Assembly (NCBI RefSeq): GCF_001280085.1
Contig: NZ_LGED01000035.1
Span: forward strand, 74,846 to 138,845
Length of the DNA: 64,000 nt
Origin: Saccharothrix sp. NRRL B-16348
GTDB taxonomy: Bacteria; Actinomycetota; Actinomycetes; Mycobacteriales; Pseudonocardiaceae
Direction of reading: 5' to 3'
The notes under the pieces were generated by a model. It was given only the letters and a program-made list of their open reading frames with translations, searched no databases and was not told the origin of the DNA. Made by a program: the position numbers and the translations under genes. Below are positions 41,779-51,403 of this stretch, piece by piece (the stretch's first letter is position 1; each line of letters opens with the position of its first letter).

Positions 41779-44700
41779 TCAGACCCGCACGACCGCGACC
41801 CTGACCTTCTGACCATCGCCAACCACGCCGTCCGACCCCTCGGCGACCTCGCCATACGCCACCGACTCGGCCAACGTCTCCTCCTTCACAAACGCCTCGA
41901 ACCGCCGCACCGCGTCCTCCACCACCAACGGCAGCTGCAACGTCAACGCGATCCGGTCCGACACGTCCAGCCCAGCGTCCTTGCGCGCCTGCTGCACCAC
42001 GCGCACCAAGTCGCGCGCCACGCCCTCGGCCGCCAACTCCTCCGTCACCACGGTGTCCAGCACAACCAGCCCACCGCTGTTCGGCAACGCCGCCGTCGCG
42101 CCCTGGTCGGTGGCGACCAGCCGCTGCTCGTACTCCTCCGGGAACAGCTCGATCCCGGCGGCCACGACGCGACCGTCCACCTCCTGCCAGTCACCGGCCT
42201 TCACGGCCTTGATGACCTTCTGCACGTCCGGCCCGAGCCGGGGCCCCGCGGCACGCGCGTTGACCGCCAGCTGGAAGTGGCCGTGCGCGTCCACGTCCGT
42301 GGTGAGCTCGACCTCCTTGACGTTCACCTCGTCCCGCAGGATCTCGGTGAACTCCTCCAACTGCCCCACCGCGCCGGACGCGATCACGAGCTTCGCCAGC
42401 GGCAACCGCACCCGCAGCTTGTTCGACTTCCGCAGCGACAACGCCGTGGACGCCACCTGCCGCACCTGGTCCATCGCGGCCACCAGCACGTCGTCCGCGG
42501 GCAGGTCGGACGCCACCGGGTAGTCGGCCAGGTGCACCGACCGGCCACCGGTCAACCCGCGCCACACGGACTCGGTGGTCAGCGGCAGCAGCGGCGCCGC
42601 CACCCGGCACACGACCTCCAGCACGGTGTGCAGCGTGTCGATCGCGTCCTGGTCGCCGGACCAGAACCGGTCGCGCGAACGCCGCACGTACCAGTTGGTC
42701 AGCACCTCCAGGAACTCCCGGATCGATGCGCACGCGCCCGAGATGTCGTACCCGTCCAGCTGCGCGGTCACCCCGGCCACCAGGTCGTGCGCCTTCGCCA
42801 GCACGTACCGGTCCAGCACGTGCTCCGACGACGTCCGCCAGTGCCCCTCGACCCCGTCCGCGTTGGCGTACAGGGCCAGGAAGTACCAGGAGTTCCACAG
42901 CGGCAGCACGGCCTGCCGCACCGCGTCGCGGATGCCGCGCTCGGTCACCACCAGGTCGCCGCCCCGGAGGATCGGCGACGCCATGAGGAACCAGCGCATG
43001 GCGTCCGACCCGTCGCGGTCGAACACCTCGTTGACTTCCGGGTAGTTCTTGCGCGACTTGGACATCTTCTGCCCGTCGTCGCCCAGCACGATGCCGTGCG
43101 CCACGCAGTTGCGGAACGCGGGCCGGTCGAACAGCGCCGTGGCCAGCACGTGCATGGTGTAGAACCAGCCGCGCGTCTGGTTGTTGTACTCGACGATGAA
43201 GTCGCCCGGGTAGTGGTCCTCGAACCACTGGGCGTTCTCGAACGGGTAGTGGACCTGGGCGAACGACATCGAGCCGGACTCGAACCAGCAGTCCAGCACC
43301 TCGGGCACGCGCCTCATCACGGACTTCCCGGTCGGGTCGTCCGGGTTCGGCCTGGTCAGGTCGTCGATCGTCGGCCGGTGCAGGTCGGTCGGGCGCACGC
43401 CGAAGTCGCGCTCCAGCTCGTCCAACGACCCGTAGACGTCCACCCGCAGGTACGCCGGGTCGTCCGACACCCACACCGGGATCGGCGAGCCCCAGAACCG
43501 GTTGCGGGAGATGTTCCAGTCGCGGGCGTTCTCCAGCCACTTGCCGAACTGGCCGTCCTTGACGTGCTCGGGCACCCAGTTGATCTGCTGGTTCAGCTCG
43601 ACCATGCGGTCCTTGAACTGCGTCACCGCGACGAACCACGACGACACCGCCCGCTGGATCAGCGGGTTGTCGCACCGCCAGCAGTGCGGGTACGGGTGGT
43701 CGTAGGTCTCGTGGCGCAGCAGCAGACCCGCTTCCTTCAGGTCGCGGATGATCGCCTTGTTCGCGTCGAAGACCTGCTGACCCTCGTACGGCGGCACGTC
43801 GGCGGTGAACCGGCCGTGCGCGTCGACCGGCACGACGACCTCGATGTCCGCCGCGTCGGTGACGACCTTGTCCTCTTCACCGAACGCGGGCGCGATGTGC
43901 ACGACGCCCGTGCCGTCCTCGGTGGTGACGTAGTCGGCGGCCAGCACCTGGTGCGCGTTCTCCCGGCCGACGAAGAAGTCGAACGGCGGCGCGTACTTGC
44001 GGCCCACCAGGTCGGCGCCCTTGCAGCGGGCCACGACCGGCGGCTCCTCGCCCAGCTCGCGGGCGTACGCGGGCACGCGGGCCTCGGCGAGCAGGTAGCG
44101 CTCGCCGTTCGCCTCGACGGTCACGTAGTCGACGTCCGGGTGCACGGCGGCGGCCAGGTTGGACGGCAGCGTCCACGGCGTCGTCGTCCAGACCAGGGCC
44201 AGCTCGCCGGTCTCCAGGCGCAGGCCGACGGTCACCGCCGGGTCCTGCCGGTCCCGGTAGGTGTCGTCCATCTTGGTCTCGGTGTTGGACAGCGGCGTCT
44301 CGCAGCGCCAGCAGTACCAGAGCACCCGGAAGCCCTCGTAGACCAGGCCCTTGTCCCACAGGGTCTTGAAGGCCCACATGACGCTTTCCATGTAGTCCAG
44401 GTCGAGGGTCTTGTAGTCGTTGTCGAAGTCCACCCAGCGCGCCTGCCGGGTCACGTAGTCGCGCCACTGGCCGGTGTACCGGAGCACCGACGTGCGGCAC
44501 GCCTCGTTGAACTTCTCGATCCCGAACGCCTCGATCTCGCTCTTGGACGAGAACCCGAGCTGCTTCTCCGCCTCGACCTCGGCGGGCAGGCCGTGGGTGT
44601 CCCAGCCGAAGCGGCGCTCGACGTGCTTGCCGCGCATGGTCTGGTAGCGCGGGACGAGGTCCTTGACGTAGCCGGTGAGCAGGTGGCCGTAGTGCGGCAG

Positions 44701-44886
44701 GCCGTTGGCGAACGGCGGGCCGTCGTAGAAGACGAACTCGTTCGCCCCGTTGTCCCCCGCCGGACGGGCGTCGATCGACGCCTGGAACGTCCCGTCCGAC
44801 TTCCAGAAGTCGAGGACACCCTGTTCGAGGGTGGGGAAGGACGGCTGGGAGGGAACGGAACCCTCGCCTGCCTTCGGGTAGGCCAT
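41779..44886 (-). CDS. ileS: Isoleucyl-tRNA synthetase
   Basis: The 1035-residue enzyme charges tRNA-Ile. The class I HIGH motif appears as HYGH in [14 protein letters not shown]. The KMSKS motif is in [20 protein letters not shown]. The editing domain lies between them (near residues 190-390). The length and lack of a C-terminal zinc finger fit the type 2 (eukaryote-like) IleRS seen in mycobacteria. The ATG at 44886 follows GAGGAGC. A T-box leader precedes it. Confidence 0.97.
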   Translation of the reverse strand: MAYPKAGEGSVPSQPSFPTLEQGVLDFWKSDGTFQASIDARPAGDNGANEFVFYDGPPFANGLPHYGHLLTGYVKDLVPRYQTMRGKHVERRFGWDTHGLPAEVEAEKQLGFSSKSEIEAFGIEKFNEACRTSVLRYTGQWRDYVTRQARWVDFDNDYKTLDLDYMESVMWAFKTLWDKGLVYEGFRVLWYCWRCETPLSNTETKMDDTYRDRQDPAVTVGLRLETGELALVWTTTPWTLPSNLAAAVHPDVDYVTVEANGERYLLAEARVPAYARELGEEPPVVARCKGADLVGRKYAPPFDFFVGRENAHQVLAADYVTTEDGTGVVHIAPAFGEEDKVVTDAADIEVVVPVDAHGRFTADVPPYEGQQVFDANKAIIRDLKEAGLLLRHETYDHPYPHCWRCDNPLIQRAVSSWFVAVTQFKDRMVELNQQINWVPEHVKDGQFGKWLENARDWNISRNRFWGSPIPVWVSDDPAYLRVDVYGSLDELERDFGVRPTDLHRPTIDDLTRPNPDDPTGKSVMRRVPEVLDCWFESGSMSFAQVHYPFENAQWFEDHYPGDFIVEYNNQTRGWFYTMHVLATALFDRPAFRNCVAHGIVLGDDGQKMSKSRKNYPEVNEVFDRDGSDAMRWFLMASPILRGGDLVVTERGIRDAVRQAVLPLWNSWYFLALYANADGVEGHWRTSSEHVLDRYVLAKAHDLVAGVTAQLDGYDISGACASIREFLEVLTNWYVRRSRDRFWSGDQDAIDTLHTVLEVVCRVAAPLLPLTTESVWRGLTGGRSVHLADYPVASDLPADDVLVAAMDQVRQVASTALSLRKSNKLRVRLPLAKLVIASGAVGQLEEFTEILRDEVNVKEVELTTDVDAHGHFQLAVNARAAGPRLGPDVQKVIKAVKAGDWQEVDGRVVAAGIELFPEEYEQRLVATDQGATAALPNSGGLVVLDTVVTEELAAEGVARDLVRVVQQARKDAGLDVSDRIALTLQLPLVVEDAVRRFEAFVKEETLAESVAYGEVAEGSDGVVGDGQKVRVAVVRV

Positions 44887-44892
44887 CGTGCT

Positions 44893-45118
44893 GCTCCTCG
44901 CGTGCGGACAACCGGCTCACGGGGACGACACGCCGGTCACGGCGCACCGCGGTACCACCCCGCTTGCCAGAGCGCGAAGCACTGGCCACTCTTCGACGGC
45001 TGTGACGGGCCGCACCCGTCCGGTTCTACTGGGGCCCATCCCCGTGGGGACACGCGCCCGTTCTTCCGGAGGCTCCCCGGTGATGGCCGGATCAACGCCG
45101 TGCTACCACCCAGGGTAG
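44893..45118 (-). promoter_or_regulatory. T-box leader of ileS
   Basis: On the minus strand, GGTGGTACCGCGG at 44947-44959 is the T-box sequence that pairs with uncharged tRNA. Upstream, GGCCATCACCGGGGAGCC and CCGGAAGAACG form the short actinobacterial Stem I, with the isoleucine codon ATC in its specifier loop (near 45080-45088). The SD site at 44893-44899 lies at the 3' end, so regulation is probably translational, with tRNA-Ile freeing the ribosome site. Confidence 0.9.
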
Positions 45119-45162
45119 CCGAACCGCGCAAACAGCTTTGCGCCGCGGATCAGCCGGCGCGA

Positions 45163-45690
45163 TCAGCCGGCGGGCTCCGACCGGTCCGCGGTCCGCTTGC
45201 GGGCCGCGAGGCCGGCGTCCGGGCGGCACACCGCGCACGGCGTGAAGCCCAGTTGGCGCGCCTCGTCGACCGGCAGGCCCAGCGACGCCCGTGCGGCGAG
45301 CCAGGAGCAGTCGGCGAGGTGGTAGCGCGGACGCTCGTCCAGCACCCGGACCTCGTCCGTGAGTTCGCTCACGATCAAGGCGTCGGCCGCGTCCGTGTCC
45401 TCCTCGTCAGGTTCGAGTTGTGCCTGATCGGGTGGACTTTGCGGAGCTTCGTCCCCGGCGCCCTCCGGTGCCGACCGTTGCTCGACAGCGCTAGGCTGAT
45501 GATCAACAACTGCGGCGCCGGCAGCCTGGGGACCCGACCGGCGGCGAAGCCACCAGTCGAGCACCAGGACCACGGCAGCGGCCCCGCTCGCACCCACGGA
45601 CAGCCAGGCCCAATGAGTCTGGGCGCTGGTGAGCGCGGGCACGAGCAAACCCAGGGCTGCCAGCACCAACAGCAGGACTATGTAGAGCAC
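45163..45690 (-). CDS. Hypothetical membrane protein with a C-terminal Cys motif
   Basis: The 175-residue protein has two N-terminal hydrophobic helices (MLYIVLLLVLAALGLLVPAL and WAWLSVGASGAAAVVLVLDW). An acidic Gln/Pro/Glu-rich linker follows (about residues 65-110). The C-terminal domain contains YHLADCSWLA and GFTPCAVCRPDAG, a Cys/His arrangement like Ada-type metal-binding modules. I do not recognise a named family. It lies between wag31 and ileS on the same strand. Confidence 0.78.
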   Translation of the reverse strand: MLYIVLLLVLAALGLLVPALTSAQTHWAWLSVGASGAAAVVLVLDWWLRRRSGPQAAGAAVVDHQPSAVEQRSAPEGAGDEAPQSPPDQAQLEPDEEDTDAADALIVSELTDEVRVLDERPRYHLADCSWLAARASLGLPVDEARQLGFTPCAVCRPDAGLAARKRTADRSEPAG

Positions 45691-45718
45691 GCCCAGCAGA
45701 CTAGATCAGCAACGCCGA

Positions 45719-46534
45719 TCAGCCGGCTTCGGCGCGCGCCCCGAACGAGTAGCCACCCTGCTGGCGGCCGTCGGACGGCGCGGCGGGGCCGCGGTCCTGC
45801 AGGTCGCGCAGCGACGACTCGAGCATCGTCTTGAGCCTCGTCCGGTACTCGCGCTCGAAGGTCTGCAGCTTGTCGATCTGCTTCTCGAGCGTGTTCTTCT
45901 CCTGGGTGATGTTGCCCATCACCTCGGCGTGCTTGCGCTGCGCGTCGCGGTCGAGCGCACCGGCCTTCTCACGGGCCTGCCGCTCCAACGTCTCGGCGCG
46001 GGTCCGCGCGTCGTTCAGCATGGTCTCGGCACGCGTGCGCGCCTCGTTGACCATCGTGTCGGCCTTGGCTCGCGCCTCGGACAACAGCTGCTCCGACTTG
46101 GTCCTGGCCTCCGACAGCATCCCGTCGGCTTCGGCCTTGGCCTCGCCGGTGAGCCGGTCGGCCATCTCCTGGGCCAGTCCGAGCACCTTGGCGGCCTGGA
46201 CGTGGTGGTCCCCACCACCGCCGGGCGATGTCTGCTCCAGCGCCGAAGGGGGCGGCACCGGAGCGAGCCTGCGGGGCTCGTCCACGACGCGGCTCGGGCC
46301 GACACCCGCGGCAACCTTCGCCCGGGCGTCTTCGAGGTCGGCACGCGCGGTCTCGACCTGCTGGTCGAGCTGCTCGACCTGCTGGCGCAGGTCGTTGTTC
46401 TCCTCGATCAGGCGGGCCAGTTCGCCCTCAACCAGGTCGAGGAACGCGTCCACCTCGTCCTCGTTGTAGCCCCGCTTGCCAATCGGCGGCTTGCTGAACG
46501 CGACGTTGTGCACGTCCGCGGGGGTCAACGGCAT
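45719..46534 (-). CDS. wag31: DivIVA/Wag31 polar growth and division protein
   Basis: The 271-residue coiled-coil protein starts [20 protein letters not shown], with the DivIVA N-terminal domain [20 protein letters not shown] at about 22-41. A linker with Pro/Gly residues and a long coiled coil follow (about 125-240), with repeated [24 protein letters not shown] heptads. It marks curved membranes and recruits peptidoglycan synthesis at cell poles. It is the last canonical gene of this dcw cluster. Confidence 0.96.
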   Translation of the reverse strand: MPLTPADVHNVAFSKPPIGKRGYNEDEVDAFLDLVEGELARLIEENNDLRQQVEQLDQQVETARADLEDARAKVAAGVGPSRVVDEPRRLAPVPPPSALEQTSPGGGGDHHVQAAKVLGLAQEMADRLTGEAKAEADGMLSEARTKSEQLLSEARAKADTMVNEARTRAETMLNDARTRAETLERQAREKAGALDRDAQRKHAEVMGNITQEKNTLEKQIDKLQTFEREYRTRLKTMLESSLRDLQDRGPAAPSDGRQQGGYSFGARAEAG

Positions 46535-46585
46535 CAGATCACCTCACGCACTCCTGGGCTGTGGAGATCCCTGGACCCTGTCCCC

Positions 46586-46876
46586 TCACAACGGCCTGGG
46601 ATCGGCTACTCGCATCAGAATGATAACGACCAGCAACAGCACAATAATGGACAAGTCCAGTCCGATGCCCCCGATCCGCACGGTCGGGATGATCCGACGC
46701 AGCAAGCGGACCGGGGGATCGGTCACGGTGTAGACGGTCTCAAGCGCCACCGCGACCCCGCCCGCAGGCCGCCATCCCCTGGCGAAACTTCGGACGAGCT
46801 CCACGACGACACGCGCCGTGAGCAGCAGCCAGAACGAGAACAACACGTAGTAGACCACGAGCCAGAGGGCATCCAC
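46586..46876 (-). CDS. YggT-family membrane protein
   Basis: The 96-residue protein starts with GTG at 46876 (MDALWLVVYYVLFSFWLLLT). It has two hydrophobic segments with a conserved loop (VYTVTDPPVRLLRRIIPTVR) typical of the YggT family, found between sepF and divIVA in actinobacteria. Function is unknown, though it may support membrane or division homeostasis. The longer open frame upstream shadows sepF. Confidence 0.9.
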   Translation of the reverse strand: MDALWLVVYYVLFSFWLLLTARVVVELVRSFARGWRPAGGVAVALETVYTVTDPPVRLLRRIIPTVRIGGIGLDLSIIVLLLVVIILMRVADPRPL

Positions 46877-46896
46877 ATGCTCAACTGTGCCACCAC

Positions 46897-47514
46897 TCAG
46901 CCCTGGTTGAGGAACCCACCCTCCGCGAGTCGCCGGCGATCCTCCGCCGTGACGTCGATGTTGGGGGGTGAGAGAAGGAACACCTTGTTCGTCACCTTGT
47001 CGATCGAGCCGCGCAGCGCGAACGCCAACCCGGCCGCGAAGTCGACCAACCGCTTGGCGTCCGCGTCGTCCATGTCGGTGAGGTTCATGATCACCGGCGT
47101 GCCGTCGCGGTAGTGCTCGCCGATCGTCCGCGCCTCGTTGTAGCTGCGCGGATGCAGCGTGGTGATGCGGGCGAGCGGGTTGCCCGCGGGCTCCGGGGCG
47201 GGCCGCAGCCTGCCGACGGGCTCGCGCTGCGGCTCCACGGCCAGCGCGCCGTGCGTGTCCGGGCTCCACGGCCGACGCGGGCGGGCGCCGCGCTCCGGCT
47301 CGTAGTCGTCCGCCTCGTCCAGTTCGGCCCGGTAGCCGTTGAACGAGCGGCGGCGGGCGGTGCGCTGTTCGGGGTAGGCCTCGTACTCTTCCGGGTCGGC
47401 GTACTCGGACCGGTAGTCCGCGTAGCGCCGGTCGTCCTCGTAAGCGGCCGGGTCGTCGGCGTACTCGGCGGGAACCATCCCGAAGTAGGCCTTCAGCTTG
47501 TGAAACCCGCTCAT
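46897..47514 (-). CDS. sepF: SepF cell division protein
   Basis: The 205-residue protein starts [20 protein letters not shown], with the amphipathic N-terminal helix that binds membrane. A Tyr/Asp/Arg-rich linker covers about residues 15-110. The SepF domain follows ([40 protein letters not shown] and [18 protein letters not shown]). It anchors FtsZ to the membrane. Its place between yggS and yggT is standard. Confidence 0.95.
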   Translation of the reverse strand: MSGFHKLKAYFGMVPAEYADDPAAYEDDRRYADYRSEYADPEEYEAYPEQRTARRRSFNGYRAELDEADDYEPERGARPRRPWSPDTHGALAVEPQREPVGRLRPAPEPAGNPLARITTLHPRSYNEARTIGEHYRDGTPVIMNLTDMDDADAKRLVDFAAGLAFALRGSIDKVTNKVFLLSPPNIDVTAEDRRRLAEGGFLNQG

Positions 47515-47585
47515 GGCTCGAGCCCTTCCTCCGCCGAGATCCCTACCCGCAAGGACGTCGCGGCCGTCCCAGAGGTTCCAGACAG

Positions 47586-48284
47586 TTACGGCGAGGCTAG
47601 TCTCCGGCTGCCCAGCAACGCTGTTCCGACACGCACGCACGTGGATCCGTGCGCGATCGCATCCTCCAGGTCACCGCTCATCCCCGCCGAGATCACGGTG
47701 GCATCGGGATGATCGACCCGCAAGCGGGTTACCGCTTCGTAAAGAGCGGCAAACGCCTGCTGTGGAGACATCCCGAGGGGTGCGACGGTCATCACACCTC
47801 GAAAAATAAGTTCACTCGAACGTGCTACGTGATCGGCCAGTCGCGGTAGGTCACCGATCGGGTGGCCGCCGCGCGTCTCGTCGCCGTCGATGCTGACCTG
47901 GACCAAGACCTCGACGGGTTCGGTCGCGGCCTTGGCGATGGCGTCGGCGAGCCGGACCGAGTCGACCGTGTCGATCCGGTCGGCCCAGCGGAGGACCGAC
48001 TTGGCCTTGTTGCGCTGGAGCGAGCCGACCATGTGCCACTTCGCGGGCGCGTCCGGGCGCAGTGCGGCGAACTCGGCGGTCTTGCGGCTGGCCTCCTGGT
48101 CGCGGTTCTCGGCGAAAGCGGTGAGGCCGAGGTCGCTGAGGATGGCCACGTCCTCGGCCGGGAAGGTCTTGGTGACGGCCAGCAAGTCCACCTCATCGGG
48201 TGATCTTCCGACGGCCGCGCACGCCTTGGCGATGCGGTCCTTCACCTCCGCGAGTGACAGGGCCAGCTCGTCGTGCCGGTTCAC
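47586..48284 (-). CDS. yggS: YggS-type PLP homeostasis protein
   Basis: The 232-residue protein is a fold-type III PLP-binding protein. [14 protein letters not shown] (residues ~34-47) carries the PLP lysine. [29 protein letters not shown] and [20 protein letters not shown] are conserved YggS/PROSC blocks. It buffers free PLP rather than acting as an enzyme. The GTG at 48284 overlaps the pgeF stop as GTGA. Confidence 0.94.
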   Translation of the reverse strand: MNRHDELALSLAEVKDRIAKACAAVGRSPDEVDLLAVTKTFPAEDVAILSDLGLTAFAENRDQEASRKTAEFAALRPDAPAKWHMVGSLQRNKAKSVLRWADRIDTVDSVRLADAIAKAATEPVEVLVQVSIDGDETRGGHPIGDLPRLADHVARSSELIFRGVMTVAPLGMSPQQAFAALYEAVTRLRVDHPDATVISAGMSGDLEDAIAHGSTCVRVGTALLGSRRLASP

Positions 48285-48985
48285 GGCTCCATCCAGACGA
48301 CGCCCGCGAGCCGCCCCGTGCCCGGGTCGCGGCGGTGGCTGAACAGGGACTTCTCCTCGACCGTGCAGCGGGGGTCGACGCCGATCTTGGCCACGCCGGC
48401 GTCGGCGAGCTGCTGCCAGAGGCCGGCGCGCAGGTCGAGGGCGGGCTTGCCGGACCGGGTCTTGGAGGCGCTGCCCGGCAGGTGCTTCTCGACGTCGTCG
48501 CGCATCGCGGCGGGCACCTCGTAGCACTGGCCGCAGACGGCGGGGCCGAGCAGGACCTCGATGCGGTCGTTCCGCGCGCCCAGCTCGACCATGCGGTCCA
48601 GGGTCGCCGGGATGACGCCGACCCGTGCGCCGACCCGTCCGGCGTGGACAGCGGCGATCACGCCCGCCTCGGGGTCGCCGAGCAGCACCGGCACGCAGTC
48701 GGCCGTGAGCACGACCAGCCCCAGCCGCTCCTGCTTGGTGACCACGGCGTCGGTGGCCTCCAGCGGCTCCTCGACCGGCCCGTCGACCACGCCGACCGTC
48801 CGGCCGTGCACCTGTTCCATCCAGACCAGCCGGTCCGGTTCGAGCCCGATCCCCTCGGCGAGCCGCTTCCGGTTGGCTTCGACGGCCACCGGGTCGTCAC
48901 CGACGTGGTCGCCGAGGTTGAAGGAGTCGTAGGGGGGTTTCGACACGCCGCCTTCGCGGGTGGTCAGGACACGACGGATGCGCAC
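48281..48985 (-). CDS. pgeF: Purine nucleoside phosphorylase/laccase-domain protein (YfiH/PgeF type)
   Basis: The 234-residue protein has the Cu-oxidase_4/DUF152 domain: FNLGDHVGDDPVAVEANR, WMEQVHGRTV, LTADCVPVLLGDPEAGVIAA and VHAGRVGARVGVI, with the conserved Cys and His residues. In related bacteria it removes wrongly inserted serine from UDP-MurNAc (PgeF). It starts with GTG at 48985. The 22-bp array (49006-49259) lies between it and ftsZ. Confidence 0.92.
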   Translation of the reverse strand: MRIRRVLTTREGGVSKPPYDSFNLGDHVGDDPVAVEANRKRLAEGIGLEPDRLVWMEQVHGRTVGVVDGPVEEPLEATDAVVTKQERLGLVVLTADCVPVLLGDPEAGVIAAVHAGRVGARVGVIPATLDRMVELGARNDRIEVLLGPAVCGQCYEVPAAMRDDVEKHLPGSASKTRSGKPALDLRAGLWQQLADAGVAKIGVDPRCTVEEKSLFSHRRDPGTGRLAGVVWMEP

Positions 48986-49005
48986 CCCCCAAGCTTCCCA
49001 GACCC

Positions 49006-49259
49006 CGCGTGTCGAACCCTCGCGTCCCGCGAGTCGAACCCTCAGGCACCGCGTGTCGAACGCTCAGGTACCCCGAATTCAACGCTCGGGTCGGGCGTGT
49101 CGAACGCGCAAAACCCCCGGGTCCGACGCTCCGGACGGCCGATCGCCGTCCTGAGCGTTGAACTCGGGGGTCCTGAGTGTTCGACACGCCCGACCCGAGC
49201 GTTCGACACGCCCGACCCGAGCGTTCGACACGCCCGACTTGAGTGTTCGACTCGCGGGG
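49006..49259. repeat. Array of eleven 22-bp units, head-to-head, abutting the ftsZ stop codon
   Basis: Six units run from 49006 to 49137 in one orientation, then a 12-bp centre (49138-49149), then five units (49150-49259) in the opposite orientation. All are 22 bp. The right-side core is GAGYGTTCGACACGCCCGA; the left side carries its reverse complement around GCGTGTCGAACGCTCAGG. Units 49194-49215 and 49216-49237 are identical. The last unit ends at 49259, one base before the ftsZ stop codon. The RNA could form a hairpin of about 120 bp. Confidence 0.95.
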
Positions 49260-50597
49260 TCAGCGACGCATGAACGGTGGCACGTCGACCTCGTCGTCGG
49301 GGTCGTCCGTCACCGGGACGGCCCGGCTCGGCAACGACCCGCTGGTGTTCCCCGGCACGCCAGGCGACAGCGACCTCGGCATGGTCGGCTGCGGCGTGGT
49401 GTACGGGGACTGGCCGTTGCCCTGGCCGGACTGCGGCTGCTGCGGCACGGTCGGCCGCGGCGCGACCGGCTGCTCCACCTGCTGCACGGGCTGCGGCTGG
49501 TGCTGGTGCTGCGGTTGCTGGACCTGGTGGACCTGCGGCACCGGCTGGGGCTGCGGGTTGTGGTTCACCTGACCCGCAGTGGCCGAGGCCACGGGCGTGC
49601 CACGCGGCGGGCTGGACAGAGCCTGCGGCTCCAACTTCTTGTGTGTCGGCCCGCCACTGTCAAAACCCGCCGCGATCACCGTCACACGCACTTCGTCGCC
49701 GAGCGAGTCGTCGATGACCGTGCCGAAGATGATGTTCGCGTCGGGGTGCGCGGCTTCCTGCACCAGCGAAGCCGACTCGTTGATCTCGAACAGCCCGAGG
49801 TCGCTGCCACCGGCGATCGAGAGCAGCACGCCGTGCGCGCCCTCCATCGAGGCTTCCAGCAACGGCGAGTTGATCGCCTTCTGGGCGGCTTGGACTGCTC
49901 TTCCCTCGCCTCGCGCGGAGCCGATGCCCATCAACGCGCTGCCCGCGCCGGACATCACCGACTTGACGTCGGCGAAGTCCAGGTTGATCAGACCGGGCGT
50001 GGTGATCAGGTCGGTGATGCCCTGGACACCGGACAGCAGCACCTCGTCCGCGGAGCGGAACGCGTCCATCAGCGAGACGCCGATGTCGCCGAGCTGCAGC
50101 AGCCGGTCGTTCGGGATCACGATGAGGGTGTCGCACTCGTTGCGCAGGGCCTGGATGCCGTCCTCGGCCTGCTTGGCGCGGCGCTTGCCCTCGAACGAGA
50201 ACGGTCGCGTGACCACACCGATGGTCAGCGCGCCGAGCTTGCGGGCGATCGAGGCGACCACGGGCGCGCCACCGGTGCCCGTGCCACCGCCCTCGCCGGC
50301 GGTCACGAACACCATGTCCGCGCCCTTGAGGACTTCCTCGATCTCCTCGCGGTGGTCTTCGGCGGCCTTGTGGCCGACTTCGGGGTTGGCGCCTGCACCG
50401 AGGCCGCGGGTGAGTTCGCGGCCGATGTCGAGCTTCACGTCGGCATCCGACATGAGCAGCGCCTGGGCGTCGGTGTTCACCGCGATGAACTCGACGCCCT
50501 TGAGCCCGACCTCGATCATGCGGTTGACGGCGTTGACACCGCCACCGCCGATGCCGACGACCTTTATCACCGCGAGGTAGTTGTGCGGGGGCGTCAT
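49260..50597 (-). CDS. ftsZ: FtsZ cell division GTPase
   Basis: The 445-residue tubulin homologue forms the Z-ring. GTP binding uses [14 protein letters not shown] and [20 protein letters not shown]; the T7 loop is [17 protein letters not shown]. The GTPase body ends near residue 315. An unusual Gln/Pro/His-rich linker spans about 330-420 (for example [20 protein letters not shown]). The C-terminal peptide [12 protein letters not shown] binds SepF/FtsW partners. The 22-bp repeat array starts right after its stop codon. Confidence 0.98.
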   Translation of the reverse strand: MTPPHNYLAVIKVVGIGGGGVNAVNRMIEVGLKGVEFIAVNTDAQALLMSDADVKLDIGRELTRGLGAGANPEVGHKAAEDHREEIEEVLKGADMVFVTAGEGGGTGTGGAPVVASIARKLGALTIGVVTRPFSFEGKRRAKQAEDGIQALRNECDTLIVIPNDRLLQLGDIGVSLMDAFRSADEVLLSGVQGITDLITTPGLINLDFADVKSVMSGAGSALMGIGSARGEGRAVQAAQKAINSPLLEASMEGAHGVLLSIAGGSDLGLFEINESASLVQEAAHPDANIIFGTVIDDSLGDEVRVTVIAAGFDSGGPTHKKLEPQALSSPPRGTPVASATAGQVNHNPQPQPVPQVHQVQQPQHQHQPQPVQQVEQPVAPRPTVPQQPQSGQGNGQSPYTTPQPTMPRSLSPGVPGNTSGSLPSRAVPVTDDPDDEVDVPPFMRR

Positions 50598-50806
50598 CGG
50601 TCCGCCTTCCTGATCGTGTCCGTGCTCATGTGCTGGAGTGGATGACCACCGGTGTCACAGCCCGGACGGATCTCCACCCGGATTGAAACTCTCAACCAGA
50701 GGTTCAGAGTTATGTCAACCCCGTATGTTCCTGCTGGACGTTATGCATCGCGAATGCCTCGGTCCAGCAGCCACGCCGTGTTGTGTCCTGACCGGGTGAG
50801 CGGTCT

Positions 50807-51319
50807 TTACTCGCCGGTCACCCCGTCGAGCAGTTCCCGCACCACGTCCAGGTGCCCCGCGTGCCGACCCGTTTCCTCGATCATGTGGATCAGCACCCAG
50901 CGCGCGGAAAGCCGCTTGTCCCCTCGGAACGCCACCTCGTGGTCGAGGTCGAGGCCCGCGACGAGTTCACGACTCACCGTGCACTGCTCAGCGTAGTCGG
51001 CGATCAATCCCGAGATCGTCTCGCCCGGCTCGACGCGCCAATCGGCGTCCGGGTCCTCGCGGGTGTAGGGGGCGCGGGAGGGCCGCCCGTGCAACGCCAC
51101 CTCGAACCAGTAGTGCTCGACCCACCGCAGGTGCTTGACGATGCCCGCGGCCGTGTTGAGCTGCGACGGGAGCACGGATCGCACGGCGTCGTCGTCGGAC
51201 AGCCCGGCGCACTTGAACTCGATCGTGCCGCGCAGGAAGTCCAGGAACCCGCACAGCAGGGCACGTTCGTCGCCGGTGTACGGGAGTTCGATCCGGCTGT
51301 CCACCGGCGTCTGCGTCAT
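50807..51319 (-). CDS. DinB-like (DUF664) protein inserted between ftsQ and ftsZ
   Basis: The 170-residue protein starts MTQTPVDSRIELPYTGDERA. It has the four-helix DinB/DUF664 form with metal-ligand histidines in AAGIVKHLRWVEHYWFEVAL and LIHMIEETGRHAGHLDVVRE. Such proteins include mycothiol-dependent maleylpyruvate isomerase relatives; this member's function is unknown. It breaks the usual ftsQ-ftsZ junction and shares the minus strand with both. Confidence 0.88.
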   Translation of the reverse strand: MTQTPVDSRIELPYTGDERALLCGFLDFLRGTIEFKCAGLSDDDAVRSVLPSQLNTAAGIVKHLRWVEHYWFEVALHGRPSRAPYTREDPDADWRVEPGETISGLIADYAEQCTVSRELVAGLDLDHEVAFRGDKRLSARWVLIHMIEETGRHAGHLDVVRELLDGVTGE

Positions 51320-51403
51320 TCCCGAAGTATCACCGCGGCACCGCGCCGGGACGATCGACTTTCCCGGATCCGCCCTGTGGCGGGTTTCACCACGTCACGG
51401 GGT

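Noticed and set aside
45119-45162. Direct repeat GATCAGCCGGCG near the stop of the membrane protein gene
   Set aside because: It is two short copies overlapping a stop codon in GC-rich sequence and is easily explained by codon use.
49006-49259. CRISPR array or short coding frames across the repeats
   Set aside because: There are no spacers, units occur in both orientations, and frames here only translate the repeat.
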